From an uncultured Pirellulaceae bacterium (GTDB lineage: Bacteria > Planctomycetota > Planctomycetia > Pirellulales > Pirellulaceae): a stretch of 64,000 nt of DNA. Under the pieces are notes generated by a model. That model was not told where the DNA came from. It worked only from the letters and a program-made list of their open reading frames with translations, and made no database searches. The DNA lies in contig CALKNI010000092.1 in NCBI GenBank assembly GCA_938091115.1, positions 1 to 64,000 on the forward strand, in the 5' to 3' direction. Positions 19,762 to 28,724 of the stretch are shown piece by piece. The number at the start of each line of letters is the position of its first letter. The first letter of the stretch is position 1. Position numbers and translations under genes: made by a program.

Positions 19762-20514
19762 TCATCTTAATCGGCTCAATTCCTGCCTCCGCCGATGAAT
19801 CTGAGGATCGCCGTTTTGCATTCTTATTTCGTCCCGCAATTGCTGGTCCGTCATTTTTAACCGATTTTCATGGCTGACAAATTTCATAAAGAAGTCAAAG
19901 GTTGATGCAAACAAAAGCGTTATTGCGACGTGCAACGAGACACCAATTACGAGGCCTAACATTTTGGAGGCCATTAAATCGATTGGCAGATTTGCTAATT
20001 GAAAAAAACTATCTTGTTGAATCCAAACGCTCGTTCCGCCCGCGATTCCCGCGAGAATTGTTTTAGGAACCCCAGTGATAATTGTGAAAAAGCCACTGAT
20101 TGAAAAAATATTTTTCCATGTGCCGGAAGCTAATCGTGTCGGATCAAGGGAGACTCGTTTGGGTAATAAGAGTGGTCCAGATTGAATCCAGTGGGAAATT
20201 ACTCCAGCGACAACTAAAAGGCACAACAGAGGTGCGAGTTGCGTAACAACTCCCAGGATTGCGTGTTGGATTTGTTCAGTAAAATCTTGACTTGACATGC
20301 TGAGGTTACCCGGAGCCATTGTCCAAGTGTCAGCAGTCCAGTTGCGAATCCAGTGGCCTACATTACCGAGCATGTAATAAGTGATCGCAATCGCGCCCAG
20401 CATCTGTAGGGCGGCTGCCAGTTCGTGGCTCTTGACGACATCGCCATCCTGTCTTGCCTGTTGCCGTCGGCTAGGAGTTGCTTGGTGGATTCGGTCTTGG
20501 ACTGACTCACTCAT
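19762..20514 (-). CDS. flhB: Flagellar export protein FlhB, lacking the C-terminal autocleavage domain
   Basis: ATPSRRQQARQDGDVVKSHEL N-terminus, four hydrophobic segments, KMTDQQLRDEIRMQNGDPQIHRRRQELSRLR then stop; no NPTH. Confidence 0.88.
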   Translation of the reverse strand: MSESVQDRIHQATPSRRQQARQDGDVVKSHELAAALQMLGAIAITYYMLGNVGHWIRNWTADTWTMAPGNLSMSSQDFTEQIQHAILGVVTQLAPLLCLLVVAGVISHWIQSGPLLLPKRVSLDPTRLASGTWKNIFSISGFFTIITGVPKTILAGIAGGTSVWIQQDSFFQLANLPIDLMASKMLGLVIGVSLHVAITLLFASTFDFFMKFVSHENRLKMTDQQLRDEIRMQNGDPQIHRRRQELSRLR

Positions 20515-21283
20515 TTTTGGCGACCTCTTTGATCGAAGATTGCATAGAATCTGTGATCATCGAAACGAAGTGTTCTAGATCGTCGACAAATAGCCAAACG
20601 CTTCCTCCTAACGTCAAAAACACGGCAAGAAACATCACGATGAGATTGGAACTGAGCCCCATGCCTAAGAGGTTCATCTGCGGGTAAGTTCGGCTGACGA
20701 ATCCTATTGCTATGGTCGCGATGAGCATTGCAGCAACTGCAGGTGCAACGCCGCGAAGTGTTAGTATGAAGCTTTGTTGTAAAAGCGTGATTAAAATTTC
20801 GCTTACCTGATTGGTCGCTAATTCGGTCCCAAGTGGTAGGTAAATAAATGTATCGAGAAGAGCTGAGACGACTAATTCCGGACCGCCAGCTAAGGCAAAT
20901 GCAGCCAATGAGAGCACGGCAAACATTTGGCTGATGGTAGAAGAGTTTTCGCCGGTTTGGGGATCTAGAGTATTTGAAATTTGAATGCCAGCCATTTGAC
21001 CAATAACGGTTCCAGCAAATTGAGCAGCTGAAAACATTATCATGACTCCCAATCCTAATAGAGAGCCAATAACAACTTCACAGAAGATTGCAGAAAAGAG
21101 ACTCTCAAGATTGGTTGGTTCAAATTTGGGTGGAATGATCAACGGAAATGCAGTCAGACTTAAAAGCACTGCAATTCCAAGGCGAATTTTTAGTGGCACA
21201 ACTCGACTGCCGAATATCGGAGCTGTCATCACTAATGATACAACCCGGGAGAACGCAAGGAAAAAGATCAATGCCGAATCCAT
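20507..21283 (-). CDS. fliR: Flagellar biosynthetic protein FliR
   Basis: FSRVVSLVMTAPIFGSRVVPLKIRLGIAVLLSL; FliR TM pattern; 8-nt overlap with flhB. Confidence 0.93.
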   Translation of the reverse strand: MDSALIFFLAFSRVVSLVMTAPIFGSRVVPLKIRLGIAVLLSLTAFPLIIPPKFEPTNLESLFSAIFCEVVIGSLLGLGVMIMFSAAQFAGTVIGQMAGIQISNTLDPQTGENSSTISQMFAVLSLAAFALAGGPELVVSALLDTFIYLPLGTELATNQVSEILITLLQQSFILTLRGVAPAVAAMLIATIAIGFVSRTYPQMNLLGMGLSSNLIVMFLAVFLTLGGSVWLFVDDLEHFVSMITDSMQSSIKEVAKNE

Positions 21284-21285
21284 CG

Positions 21286-21852
21286 TTACCCGCCTTTTTC
21301 AGTCCGGGGTATTTTGGATACGCGATAATGAGGTAGTGAGAATGGGTTGTTGGAGACGCCGGAGGGGGCGAGCGAGTCGCCTTTGGGGTGTGTCGGCAGC
21401 GATTGCTCAAGCTTTTGAAATTCTCCGATTAGCGAGAAGATAGAATTGTCTGGATTTGGATGAGTGGTATCTTGATTGGTGGCGTTTTCGTTTTTTGTCG
21501 CAATGGTATCAGAGGTGTGCTCGGTTGGGTTGCGTTCCGCCTCTAATGCTGAATTATTGGCGAATAGAGTGGGTGGTGGCGAATTGGACCATTGAGTCAT
21601 TGGCTTTTCAAATGAAAGCCGAGCAAAATCAGTCATGCGTTCGGTAAGCCAGGGCAGGCAGATCCCAATCACGGCAACCAGTATCAGGATTTTGGGAACG
21701 AACGACACAGTTTGATCCTGAACCTGAGTCATGGTCTGAATGATGCCAATGATTAAGCCAACGAGCAGGCTTGTTACGAGGATTGGACCTCCAACTAACA
21801 TGCATGTTTTCATGGCTTCGCGACTGAAGTCGATTGCATCTTCGGGGTTCAT
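21286..21852 (-). CDS. fliQ: Flagellar biosynthetic protein FliQ with long C-terminal extension
   Basis: DFSREAMKTCMLVGGPILVTSLLVGLIIGIIQTMTQVQDQTVSFVPKILILVAVIGICLPWL; about 100 aa polar tail follows. Confidence 0.92.
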   Translation of the reverse strand: MNPEDAIDFSREAMKTCMLVGGPILVTSLLVGLIIGIIQTMTQVQDQTVSFVPKILILVAVIGICLPWLTERMTDFARLSFEKPMTQWSNSPPPTLFANNSALEAERNPTEHTSDTIATKNENATNQDTTHPNPDNSIFSLIGEFQKLEQSLPTHPKGDSLAPSGVSNNPFSLPHYRVSKIPRTEKGG

Positions 21853-21922
21853 CTTGTGATCCAGTGAGATCGCGTAATTAGACGGAAGGACGGAAGGGAA
21901 TTCGTTGTCTTGTTAACCTTGG

Positions 21923-22981
21923 TCAGGTGATTGGGATGAAGCTCTGAAGTAACATTCCCACAACCAGATTCCAACCGTCAACTAAAACGAACAGGATCAA
22001 TTTCAGAGGAAAGCTAACCATGGTGGGAGGCAGCATTAGCATCCCGGTGGAGACAGTGACGGAAGATACAACCAGGTCGAGAACTAAGAATGGAAGGAAG
22101 ATTTGGAATCCAAGTAAGAATGCAACCTTGAGTTCGCTAACCATAAAGGCAGGTAGCAGTACATTGATTGGGACATCTTGCGCACTGGTGGGTGCTGCCT
22201 CCGAGTATTCCGGTACGTATTTATAAAAGACCGCAATCGATTCCGCGTTTCCAGCGGCTTCAATTTGATTGGCCATGAAGGTTTTTACCGGTGCGATGCC
22301 GCGAATCCACGCTTCTTCCCAACTGATGCCATTTTCTGTTTGTGTATATGGATCGATTGCTTCCTGTTTTACTTCGGTCCACACAGGGGTCATGATCAAC
22401 AACGTTACGAACAGTGAAAGAGCTGTCAAAACTTGAGTTGGTGGTAATTGTTGTGCGCCAAATGCCTGTTTAAGCAGTGTCAAAACCACAATTACTCTTA
22501 CATAGCAGGTTGTCATTAAGACAATCGCAGGAGCTAGACTTAAAGTTGCAAGAATTAGGGCAACCTTAATCGATGAAGTTAAACCTGCAGGAGATGTGAG
22601 TTGGTCAGTCGGTGAAGATAGAAAAGAAGTGAGCGAAGGTTGGTCGGAAGCAGCAGCGGTTTCAGGTGAAGGAGTCTGTGGAAGTGTATTGGAAGAGGAG
22701 TTGTTGGCTGCTAATCCAAGTTGATTCCTCACCTCGCTAGGCAGCTGATCTGTAGCTGTTAGCGCCTGCGATTCTTGAACATTTAGTAATTCTGCGCCGG
22801 TCATCTCTGCGTCAACACCGGTGGAATCGAATTCAGTATGCGGAAACGATTCTGTGATTGACAATTGCCCTGAAACGGATTGGGTGTTAATAAAAAAACC
22901 AATGCTTAACACGGTTATTGCGCAACACCGCAGAAAGGCAGTTTCAGGAATCGTTTTGGAATGATGATTGTGCAATGTCAA
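21923..22981 (-). CDS. fliP: Flagellar biosynthetic protein FliP with N-terminal extension
   Basis: LAPAIVLMTTCYVRVIVVLTLLKQAFGAQQLPPTQVLTALSLFVTLLIMTPVW, FLLGFQIFLPFLVLDLVVSSVTVSTGMLMLPPTMVSFPLKLILFVLVDGW. Confidence 0.96.
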   Translation of the reverse strand: MTLHNHHSKTIPETAFLRCCAITVLSIGFFINTQSVSGQLSITESFPHTEFDSTGVDAEMTGAELLNVQESQALTATDQLPSEVRNQLGLAANNSSSNTLPQTPSPETAAASDQPSLTSFLSSPTDQLTSPAGLTSSIKVALILATLSLAPAIVLMTTCYVRVIVVLTLLKQAFGAQQLPPTQVLTALSLFVTLLIMTPVWTEVKQEAIDPYTQTENGISWEEAWIRGIAPVKTFMANQIEAAGNAESIAVFYKYVPEYSEAAPTSAQDVPINVLLPAFMVSELKVAFLLGFQIFLPFLVLDLVVSSVTVSTGMLMLPPTMVSFPLKLILFVLVDGWNLVVGMLLQSFIPIT

Positions 22982-23002
22982 GAATTAAAAATGAATTACT
23001 GA

Positions 23003-23851
23003 TTAGGCTTCGAATACCGAGTTGTTTGAATTGCCAGATAGGTCGAGCGTTCGGAGGATATTCGCAAGGTTGTTTTGTTGCTGTGCCTGAGATTGGGCTG
23101 AAGGAGACGGTACCGCAGGCCCGGCGGCAGCAGCAGGTCTCATTTTCGGTTGAAAAGGATGTCGGCGGCCACTGCATAACGCGACTAGGTACTCAACTTC
23201 ATTTGGGTCTGTGATTTCCCCGATTGCCTGAGAGCCCTCTGCGCTATTGATTATTAGTAAGAGTTTGCTGCCCAAGCGAATCAGTTGTAGCTGCCGCTTC
23301 GGACCGAAGGGAATTTGTCCCATCAGCTCAAGGACTTCTCGTGGTAGGTTTTGATTACTGGACGGACTTAGTTTTCGCATGATCCAAACGAATCCGAAGT
23401 AAAGACCAAGAACCAGGGCAAGGCTGCCGAGCATCCTTCCGACGTCAGAAGAGGCGGTCAGTGTTTTGAATTTTCCGATCCAGGATTCAACATCTGTGAA
23501 TGCGGTGCCAAAACTTGATAGTTTCGTAACGGTCGAATCTTGCTCATTCTTGACGGGCGCTAGTGAGAAACCAGGGTCGGGGTTTGGAGGGAGTGCAGGA
23601 TCTGCAATGTGATTTGCTTTGTTATTCCCATCCCACTCTTCGGGGTCAAACTCCGGAAATTCTATTTTAATAGTACCCGCTTCAATTGGAATTTTCGCGG
23701 CCCCATTTTGGAAATTGGTTTGCGCGAAACTGCAACTTTCGGGCACGATCCAGGGGGACAATAAAATCAGGAGGCAGGCAAGTGAACTGCAAGATTTATC
23801 GGATCTGCCGAGAGACAAAGTTGTTTTGTTGAATTTGAAAATTTGTCTCAT
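23003..23851 (-). CDS. fliO: FliO-like flagellar biosynthesis protein
   Basis: Signal/N-terminal helix, TM GSLALVLGLYFGFVWIMRKL then REVLELMGQIPFGPKRQLQLIRLGSKLLLI; sits directly upstream of fliP. Confidence 0.82.
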   Translation of the reverse strand: MRQIFKFNKTTLSLGRSDKSCSSLACLLILLSPWIVPESCSFAQTNFQNGAAKIPIEAGTIKIEFPEFDPEEWDGNNKANHIADPALPPNPDPGFSLAPVKNEQDSTVTKLSSFGTAFTDVESWIGKFKTLTASSDVGRMLGSLALVLGLYFGFVWIMRKLSPSSNQNLPREVLELMGQIPFGPKRQLQLIRLGSKLLLIINSAEGSQAIGEITDPNEVEYLVALCSGRRHPFQPKMRPAAAAGPAVPSPSAQSQAQQQNNLANILRTLDLSGNSNNSVFEA

Positions 23852-23878
23852 CTCAGAGGCCTTGTCGGACGATAACGA

Positions 23879-24124
23879 TTATAGGTCAGTGTGAAATAAT
23901 CTTTGAATTACGCACGTAAAAAAATAAGAGTGATCGCCTGGGCGTCGCTCAATCTCTCCAGAAGATCGCGGGCACGACTTTTCGCGGAATTTGCCGTGGC
24001 TCGCAAGATCAATTGACGCTAGCATTTGCCAGACTCGGAAAAGCTCTTTTTGCTTTGCGGGTGATCCGGTGAGTTGCGAAGTGATGCAACGAAGCGTTTT
24101 GTTTAGGCAGCGTCTCGTATCCAA
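23879..24124 (-). CDS. Small ORF of uncertain function between fliF and fliO
   Basis: 81 aa; ATG overlaps the end of the FliF-like ORF; reading frame may be disrupted (see findings). Confidence 0.35.
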   Translation of the reverse strand: MDTRRCLNKTLRCITSQLTGSPAKQKELFRVWQMLASIDLASHGKFREKSCPRSSGEIERRPGDHSYFFTCVIQRLFHTDL

Positions 24125-25617
24125 GACTCGATGACCCTTGCTGCCGCATCTGGATCTTTTTCAATCAATTGCGTTAGTCGAGTTTCTGAATCGGGTGAAG
24201 ATTCAGAAGCACTCACAGGGATCGCATTGGAGTGCTGGGTGCTTCCTGAGAATTGGGAAGTGTTGGCCAGTGGAAGTGGATCTGAACCTCGCGAAATAGA
24301 TACCAGAAGAATCAAACCTACCAGTAAGACAACGCCCGATGGCCAGTTTTCGGTGGCGATTTTTTTAAGTCTTACATCCAAGGGGACTGTGGAAGTTGTG
24401 GTTGCTGGAATTAAGTTAAAAGCAATCAAGTCATCGCATTTCAGATCGGGTGTAGATGAAAGAGATGATTCGATCTTTTGGGATATTTCGGATTGGAATT
24501 TTTTAAATTGAGAGGCGAATACGTCTTGATTCAAATTACGAGAATTTTGATCTCTCAGAGCAGTTTGAGTTTGCGAGGATTGGGTACGTTCGATTATCAG
24601 TTTCTCAGGAACATCGATGGAGATTGAAACGAGCTTAGTCATTGTCTTTGGTGTTGAGTCCGTTTGAATCTTACCTGTTGGCTTTGGATAGACAGCGGTT
24701 TCAAGTTTTATCACGTCGTTAGCTCCAGCCTGAAGAATTGAAGGTTTGCGAGCATTTAATCCTTGGGGCGGTGCTTCTACTACTTGTTGGTTTAGAGCAG
24801 AATTGGAAATGACCTTATCAATGCTTACGGTTACGGTTGCTTTGATTTCTGGATACATGGTAAGCGCATCATTAATTTGAGTTTCACAATAACGCTGTGC
24901 CTCGGAAATGTCAGTGGCGACTTGGATTGAGTTGTTGGTGTTGGGTGACTGGGATTCGTTATGAATCAGCCCTGTTTTAAGGTCAATCATGACAATGTCT
25001 TTTAAATCGACGCCGGCTGCGACTTGAATGATCGCCTTGATTGTTTTTACACGTTCTTCTGTTAGAGGAAGGTCATCTTTGGTGGCAAGAGAAATGGTGG
25101 CTCGGTTTTGTTGTTTTTGAAAGGTTGAAAATCCGATTGGTTTATCCATTTCAAAGATTGCCTCTAAGATGTATGGCAATCTGAGGATGGTCTTCTCAAT
25201 TTTCTTTTTCTTGGCTTCGAGCGTCATAGCATCGCGAGTGGATTTTGGGAGAAAGATGCTAGGGGCATCCTTACTTTTGTCATTCGATTTTCGGTAGTCT
25301 ACAGGTTCTTCGTTTTGCCTCACAATCGCCTTGATATATTCAAGTCGTTGGTTGGTTGGAACCAGTAGCTTACCTTCGGTGTTTGTTTCGAATTCTTCGA
25401 GACCCTCGCGGATTAGGGCAAATTCAAGGCGATATAATTCGCCTTCGGTCAATTTAGCATTCGGGTAAAGTTCGCATAAGCGTGATTCGCTAGTCTGTTG
25501 TTTGACTTGAAATGCGGCGAGGGTAGCGAGCATGATAATGCTGACAGAGAGTGCCCGGATACGCCGCTGTTTGGCAAATCTGATTACGGTTTCGATTGTG
25601 ATTGGCTTGGTGTCCAT
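24103..25617 (-). CDS. fliF: Divergent FliF-like (MS-ring/YscJ family) protein
   Basis: N- and C-terminal TM helices, YscJ-like region LTEGELYRLEFALIREGLEEFETNTEGKLLVPTNQRLEYI; cluster context; ATG at 25617 preferred over TTG at 25647. Confidence 0.7.
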   Translation of the reverse strand: MDTKPITIETVIRFAKQRRIRALSVSIIMLATLAAFQVKQQTSESRLCELYPNAKLTEGELYRLEFALIREGLEEFETNTEGKLLVPTNQRLEYIKAIVRQNEEPVDYRKSNDKSKDAPSIFLPKSTRDAMTLEAKKKKIEKTILRLPYILEAIFEMDKPIGFSTFQKQQNRATISLATKDDLPLTEERVKTIKAIIQVAAGVDLKDIVMIDLKTGLIHNESQSPNTNNSIQVATDISEAQRYCETQINDALTMYPEIKATVTVSIDKVISNSALNQQVVEAPPQGLNARKPSILQAGANDVIKLETAVYPKPTGKIQTDSTPKTMTKLVSISIDVPEKLIIERTQSSQTQTALRDQNSRNLNQDVFASQFKKFQSEISQKIESSLSSTPDLKCDDLIAFNLIPATTTSTVPLDVRLKKIATENWPSGVVLLVGLILLVSISRGSDPLPLANTSQFSGSTQHSNAIPVSASESSPDSETRLTQLIEKDPDAAARVIESWIRDAA

Positions 25618-25667
25618 CAGATTGTCAGTACGTTGGAGATTGCTCAAGTGCGTCAGGGCTCGTTAGT

Positions 25668-26192
25668 TTAAAATTTCGAAAACCGATTTTCTGGGGTTTG
25701 GTTTTTGTATCGTCGCGGGACGGTGAGGACGTGAGCGGTTCCGCCTTGCGGGCAATTCCATGTGTCGATTTGGGCGCCTTGAGAAATCGCGGTCCGGTGA
25801 GCGTCTCTCAGTTGTTTTGATGCGGGGAATGGGATGATCAAGGGAAGCATTTGATCGGCATGGTGAGCAGTTGTCTCAACGTTACCAAGGGGCATGCCCA
25901 AAGAATCGGCGACCTCAAGTTCCCATTGGTACTTTCCATCGATTAGTGTGACTGAGATTTCACCGCCGTGTGTCATTGGTTCAAGTGCATTTTCTATTAG
26001 AGATGACACGATAGATTTGATCTTCGAGGTGGCAACACATGCCTCTACTAAATCAAAGTCTGTTTCGAGTAAGACGTTTTTGTTTGTCATTTCAGGACGA
26101 TAGCTCTCGAGGACATCCTGAATTAATTGTCCAATGTTTTGAGCGTAGGCTTTGTCACCTTCGGGCATTACTCGGCTGGGATTCAATTCCAT
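25668..26192 (-). CDS. Histidine-kinase-like ATPase (HATPase) domain protein
   Basis: SIVSSLIENALEPMTHGGEISVTL (N box) and ELEVADSLGMPL (G1-like); short stand-alone domain. Confidence 0.6.
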   Translation of the reverse strand: MELNPSRVMPEGDKAYAQNIGQLIQDVLESYRPEMTNKNVLLETDFDLVEACVATSKIKSIVSSLIENALEPMTHGGEISVTLIDGKYQWELEVADSLGMPLGNVETTAHHADQMLPLIIPFPASKQLRDAHRTAISQGAQIDTWNCPQGGTAHVLTVPRRYKNQTPENRFSKF

Positions 26193-26450
26193 GGACGTTC
26201 GATCAGTTGATGATTATTTGTGCAAAAAAAGCGTTGATTGAAACGCAATTTGTCGGCAGCATCAGGGACGACTTTTAGCTGAAACGCAGCGATAGAGTCA
26301 AGGCATCTTTTACTTGATGCAATTTATTGCTCTAGAGTGAGTCGTTAAGCAAAGGCCGGCTTTAAGCGCATGATCAACGTAAAATCTGGCAAGAAGCGAG
26401 CCGAACAGAGAGGCAAAGCATCGGCGGTATGTCAATCTCAAATCGATGTG

Positions 26451-27188
26451 CTAACCCACTGTAGAGTCGATCGTTTCCATGATCCAGCGATTCATGTCCG
26501 ATAGCGTTTTTTCGTTAGTGCAGGTTTCGGTTGGGTACTGCCGCAGTGTTACTGAAAAACCTGCAATGTGCAGTAAACGAAGTTGCTGGCACAATTGGCT
26601 TTGCTCGAAATTTTTATTGGTTCGACCGTGTGCCCAGAATACCGGCAATTGTCGACTTTCCGCCCAGCAGCCCAGCGGTTTTTCATGTTCGGGCAACGGC
26701 CCGTTCATGGAAATTACTCCAGCAAAAAGTTCCGGTCTCTCAAAAGCAATTCGAAAGGCCATCGTTCCACCAGTGCCTGCACCTCCAATGAAAATCCGGT
26801 TAGATGCGATGTTGTAGCGCATCGAGGCGGCATCGATCGCGGCAAGAATGGAATCGTGTGCGAGGTCAATTGTGTCGACTTCTTGTTCCCAGAAATATCC
26901 AGCTTCGAAATTCCCAATGGGAGATTGTGGGGCGATACCGACAAAATTCCGGACGCTGGCATGAGGCATAATGCGTTGGATTTCGCTGGACTGCGACCCG
27001 TCTGAATGGAGCCAAACAATTAGTGGGTAAGCGTAGTTCTTTTCATAATGGAGAGGCACAAACAAAGAGTACTGATCGGAACGATTAGTGATTTTATCGA
27101 ACTGATCGAGCGATTTAGGAGTCGAATCTTTGGACGAGATTTCATCCGAACCGACCGAGGCCAGAGGGCTAAGTTTGATTCTATTCAT
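26451..27188 (-). CDS. Alpha/beta hydrolase (esterase/phospholipase type)
   Basis: YPLIVWLHSDGSQSSEIQ, FIGGAGTGGTMAFRIAFERPELFAGVISMNGPLP, PVFWAHGRTNKNF; ATG at 27188 (MNRIKLSPLAS). Confidence 0.8.
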   Translation of the reverse strand: MNRIKLSPLASVGSDEISSKDSTPKSLDQFDKITNRSDQYSLFVPLHYEKNYAYPLIVWLHSDGSQSSEIQRIMPHASVRNFVGIAPQSPIGNFEAGYFWEQEVDTIDLAHDSILAAIDAASMRYNIASNRIFIGGAGTGGTMAFRIAFERPELFAGVISMNGPLPEHEKPLGCWAESRQLPVFWAHGRTNKNFEQSQLCQQLRLLHIAGFSVTLRQYPTETCTNEKTLSDMNRWIMETIDSTVG

Positions 27189-27288
27189 GCGTCTGTCGTA
27201 TTTCCTTGACTGACGAGTGTTTGAGCTTTCCAAGGTCTCAGTTTTTAAATAACTTGGAAATGAAAGTCAACTGCATACGCCGCAAAAG

Positions 27289-27328
27289 AGGGTGTGCGGC
27301 ATCATGCCAAAAGAGATGGGCACACCCT
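27289..27328. terminator. Hairpin between mdh and the hydrolase, probable terminator
   Basis: AGGGTGTGC-N22-GCACACCCT, T-rich on both sides. Confidence 0.55.
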
Positions 27329-27457
27329 TTTTAATTCATGATGGCTGCTTTCACGAGCTAGCAAAATAAAAGGACTTTCGAATGGAAAAGCCAGTCATGA
27401 TCTTGGTCGAACACGACTGGCTTTGGCTGGACTTTGTTAGCTCGTAAAAATCTTGCG

Positions 27458-28435
27458 TTACAGTAGATCTTTCACTTCATCGCGTTCTTCTTTAAGTTCT
27501 GCCAAGGTGGCGTCCATTTTTTCGCGGCTAAATTCATCGATCTCTAAGCCTTGTACAATTTTGTATTCACCATCGTGACAGGTGCAGGGAAAAGAATAAA
27601 TTAGGCCCTCATCGATTCCGTAGCTTCCATCGCTTGGAATGGCCATGCTTACCCAGTCCCCCTCGTCCGTGCCGGCTTCCCAGGTTCGAATATGATCGAT
27701 CGCTGCGTTTGCGGCAGAAGCTGCACTTGAGGCGCCACGAGCTTCGATGATCGCAGCTCCCCGTTTTTGAACGGTAGGAATGAACGTATCCCGATACCAG
27801 TCCTGCTCAATTTGCTGGGCAGCTGATTCGTCGGCAATGGTGGCGTGGCTAATGTCTGGGTATTGCGTGGAGGAGTGATTTCCCCAAATTGTCAGTTTTT
27901 TTACGTCGGAGGAGTGTTTTCCAGTTTTTGAAGCTAGTTGGCTCAGAGCGCGATTGTGATCAAGCCGGGTCATCGCAGTGATGTTTCCATGTTTGATCGA
28001 AGGAGCGTTTGCCATGGTAATTAGTGCGTTGGTGTTCGCCGGATTGCCAACGACGAGGACCTTGATGTCCTTTTTGGCGTGGTCGTTTATCGCCTTTCCT
28101 TGCACCGAGAAAATCTTCGAATTTGCGGTTAAAAGGTCTTTTCTTTCCATCCCCTTTCGGCGGGGCATTGCACCGACGAGAAGGGCGTAGTCTGCATCAG
28201 CGAAGCCGACATTGGGATCATCGGTGGCGACGATTCCGTGAAGTAGAGGAAAGGCACAGTCATCAAGTTCCATGACGACCCCTTTGAGCGCATTCATTGC
28301 GGGAGTAATTTCAAGTAGCTGCAGAATGACCGGCTGGTCAGGGCCTAGCATTTCACCTGCGGCAATACGAAACAGCAAGCCGTAACTGATCTGACCTGCA
28401 GCGCCTGTGACCGTAACTCGAACCGGACTTTTCAT
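27458..28435 (-). CDS. mdh: Malate dehydrogenase
   Basis: [65 protein letters not shown]. Confidence 0.96.
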   Translation of the reverse strand: MKSPVRVTVTGAAGQISYGLLFRIAAGEMLGPDQPVILQLLEITPAMNALKGVVMELDDCAFPLLHGIVATDDPNVGFADADYALLVGAMPRRKGMERKDLLTANSKIFSVQGKAINDHAKKDIKVLVVGNPANTNALITMANAPSIKHGNITAMTRLDHNRALSQLASKTGKHSSDVKKLTIWGNHSSTQYPDISHATIADESAAQQIEQDWYRDTFIPTVQKRGAAIIEARGASSAASAANAAIDHIRTWEAGTDEGDWVSMAIPSDGSYGIDEGLIYSFPCTCHDGEYKIVQGLEIDEFSREKMDATLAELKEERDEVKDLL

Positions 28436-28487
28436 TAAATTTTCCTTGATTTAAGTGGCGAATGAACTGAGATAAAATTGGGACTAA

Positions 28488-28513
28488 CGAGATTTTGATA
28501 ATTCAAAATCTCG
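28488..28513. promoter_or_regulatory. Perfect 10-bp inverted repeat upstream of mdh
   Basis: CGAGATTTTG-ATAATT-CAAAATCTCG, about 52 bp upstream of the mdh start. Confidence 0.5.
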
Positions 28514-28724
28514 TGACAGTTCGGAATTATCGTTTTTAGAAATTCTCTTGTCTTAGAGATCCCAGATTTATGAGTGATTTGATGTATGGGGCATTAATTG
28601 GTTTAAAAGAACAACCCTGTGTTGTGAATTTTGATTGTTGGAAACGTCTCTTTCAAGGGGAGAGCCGCTGTTTGGCCCTGTAGATCGTCGAATTTCGTTG
28701 GATTAAATTCAGTCGAAGCTGCAA

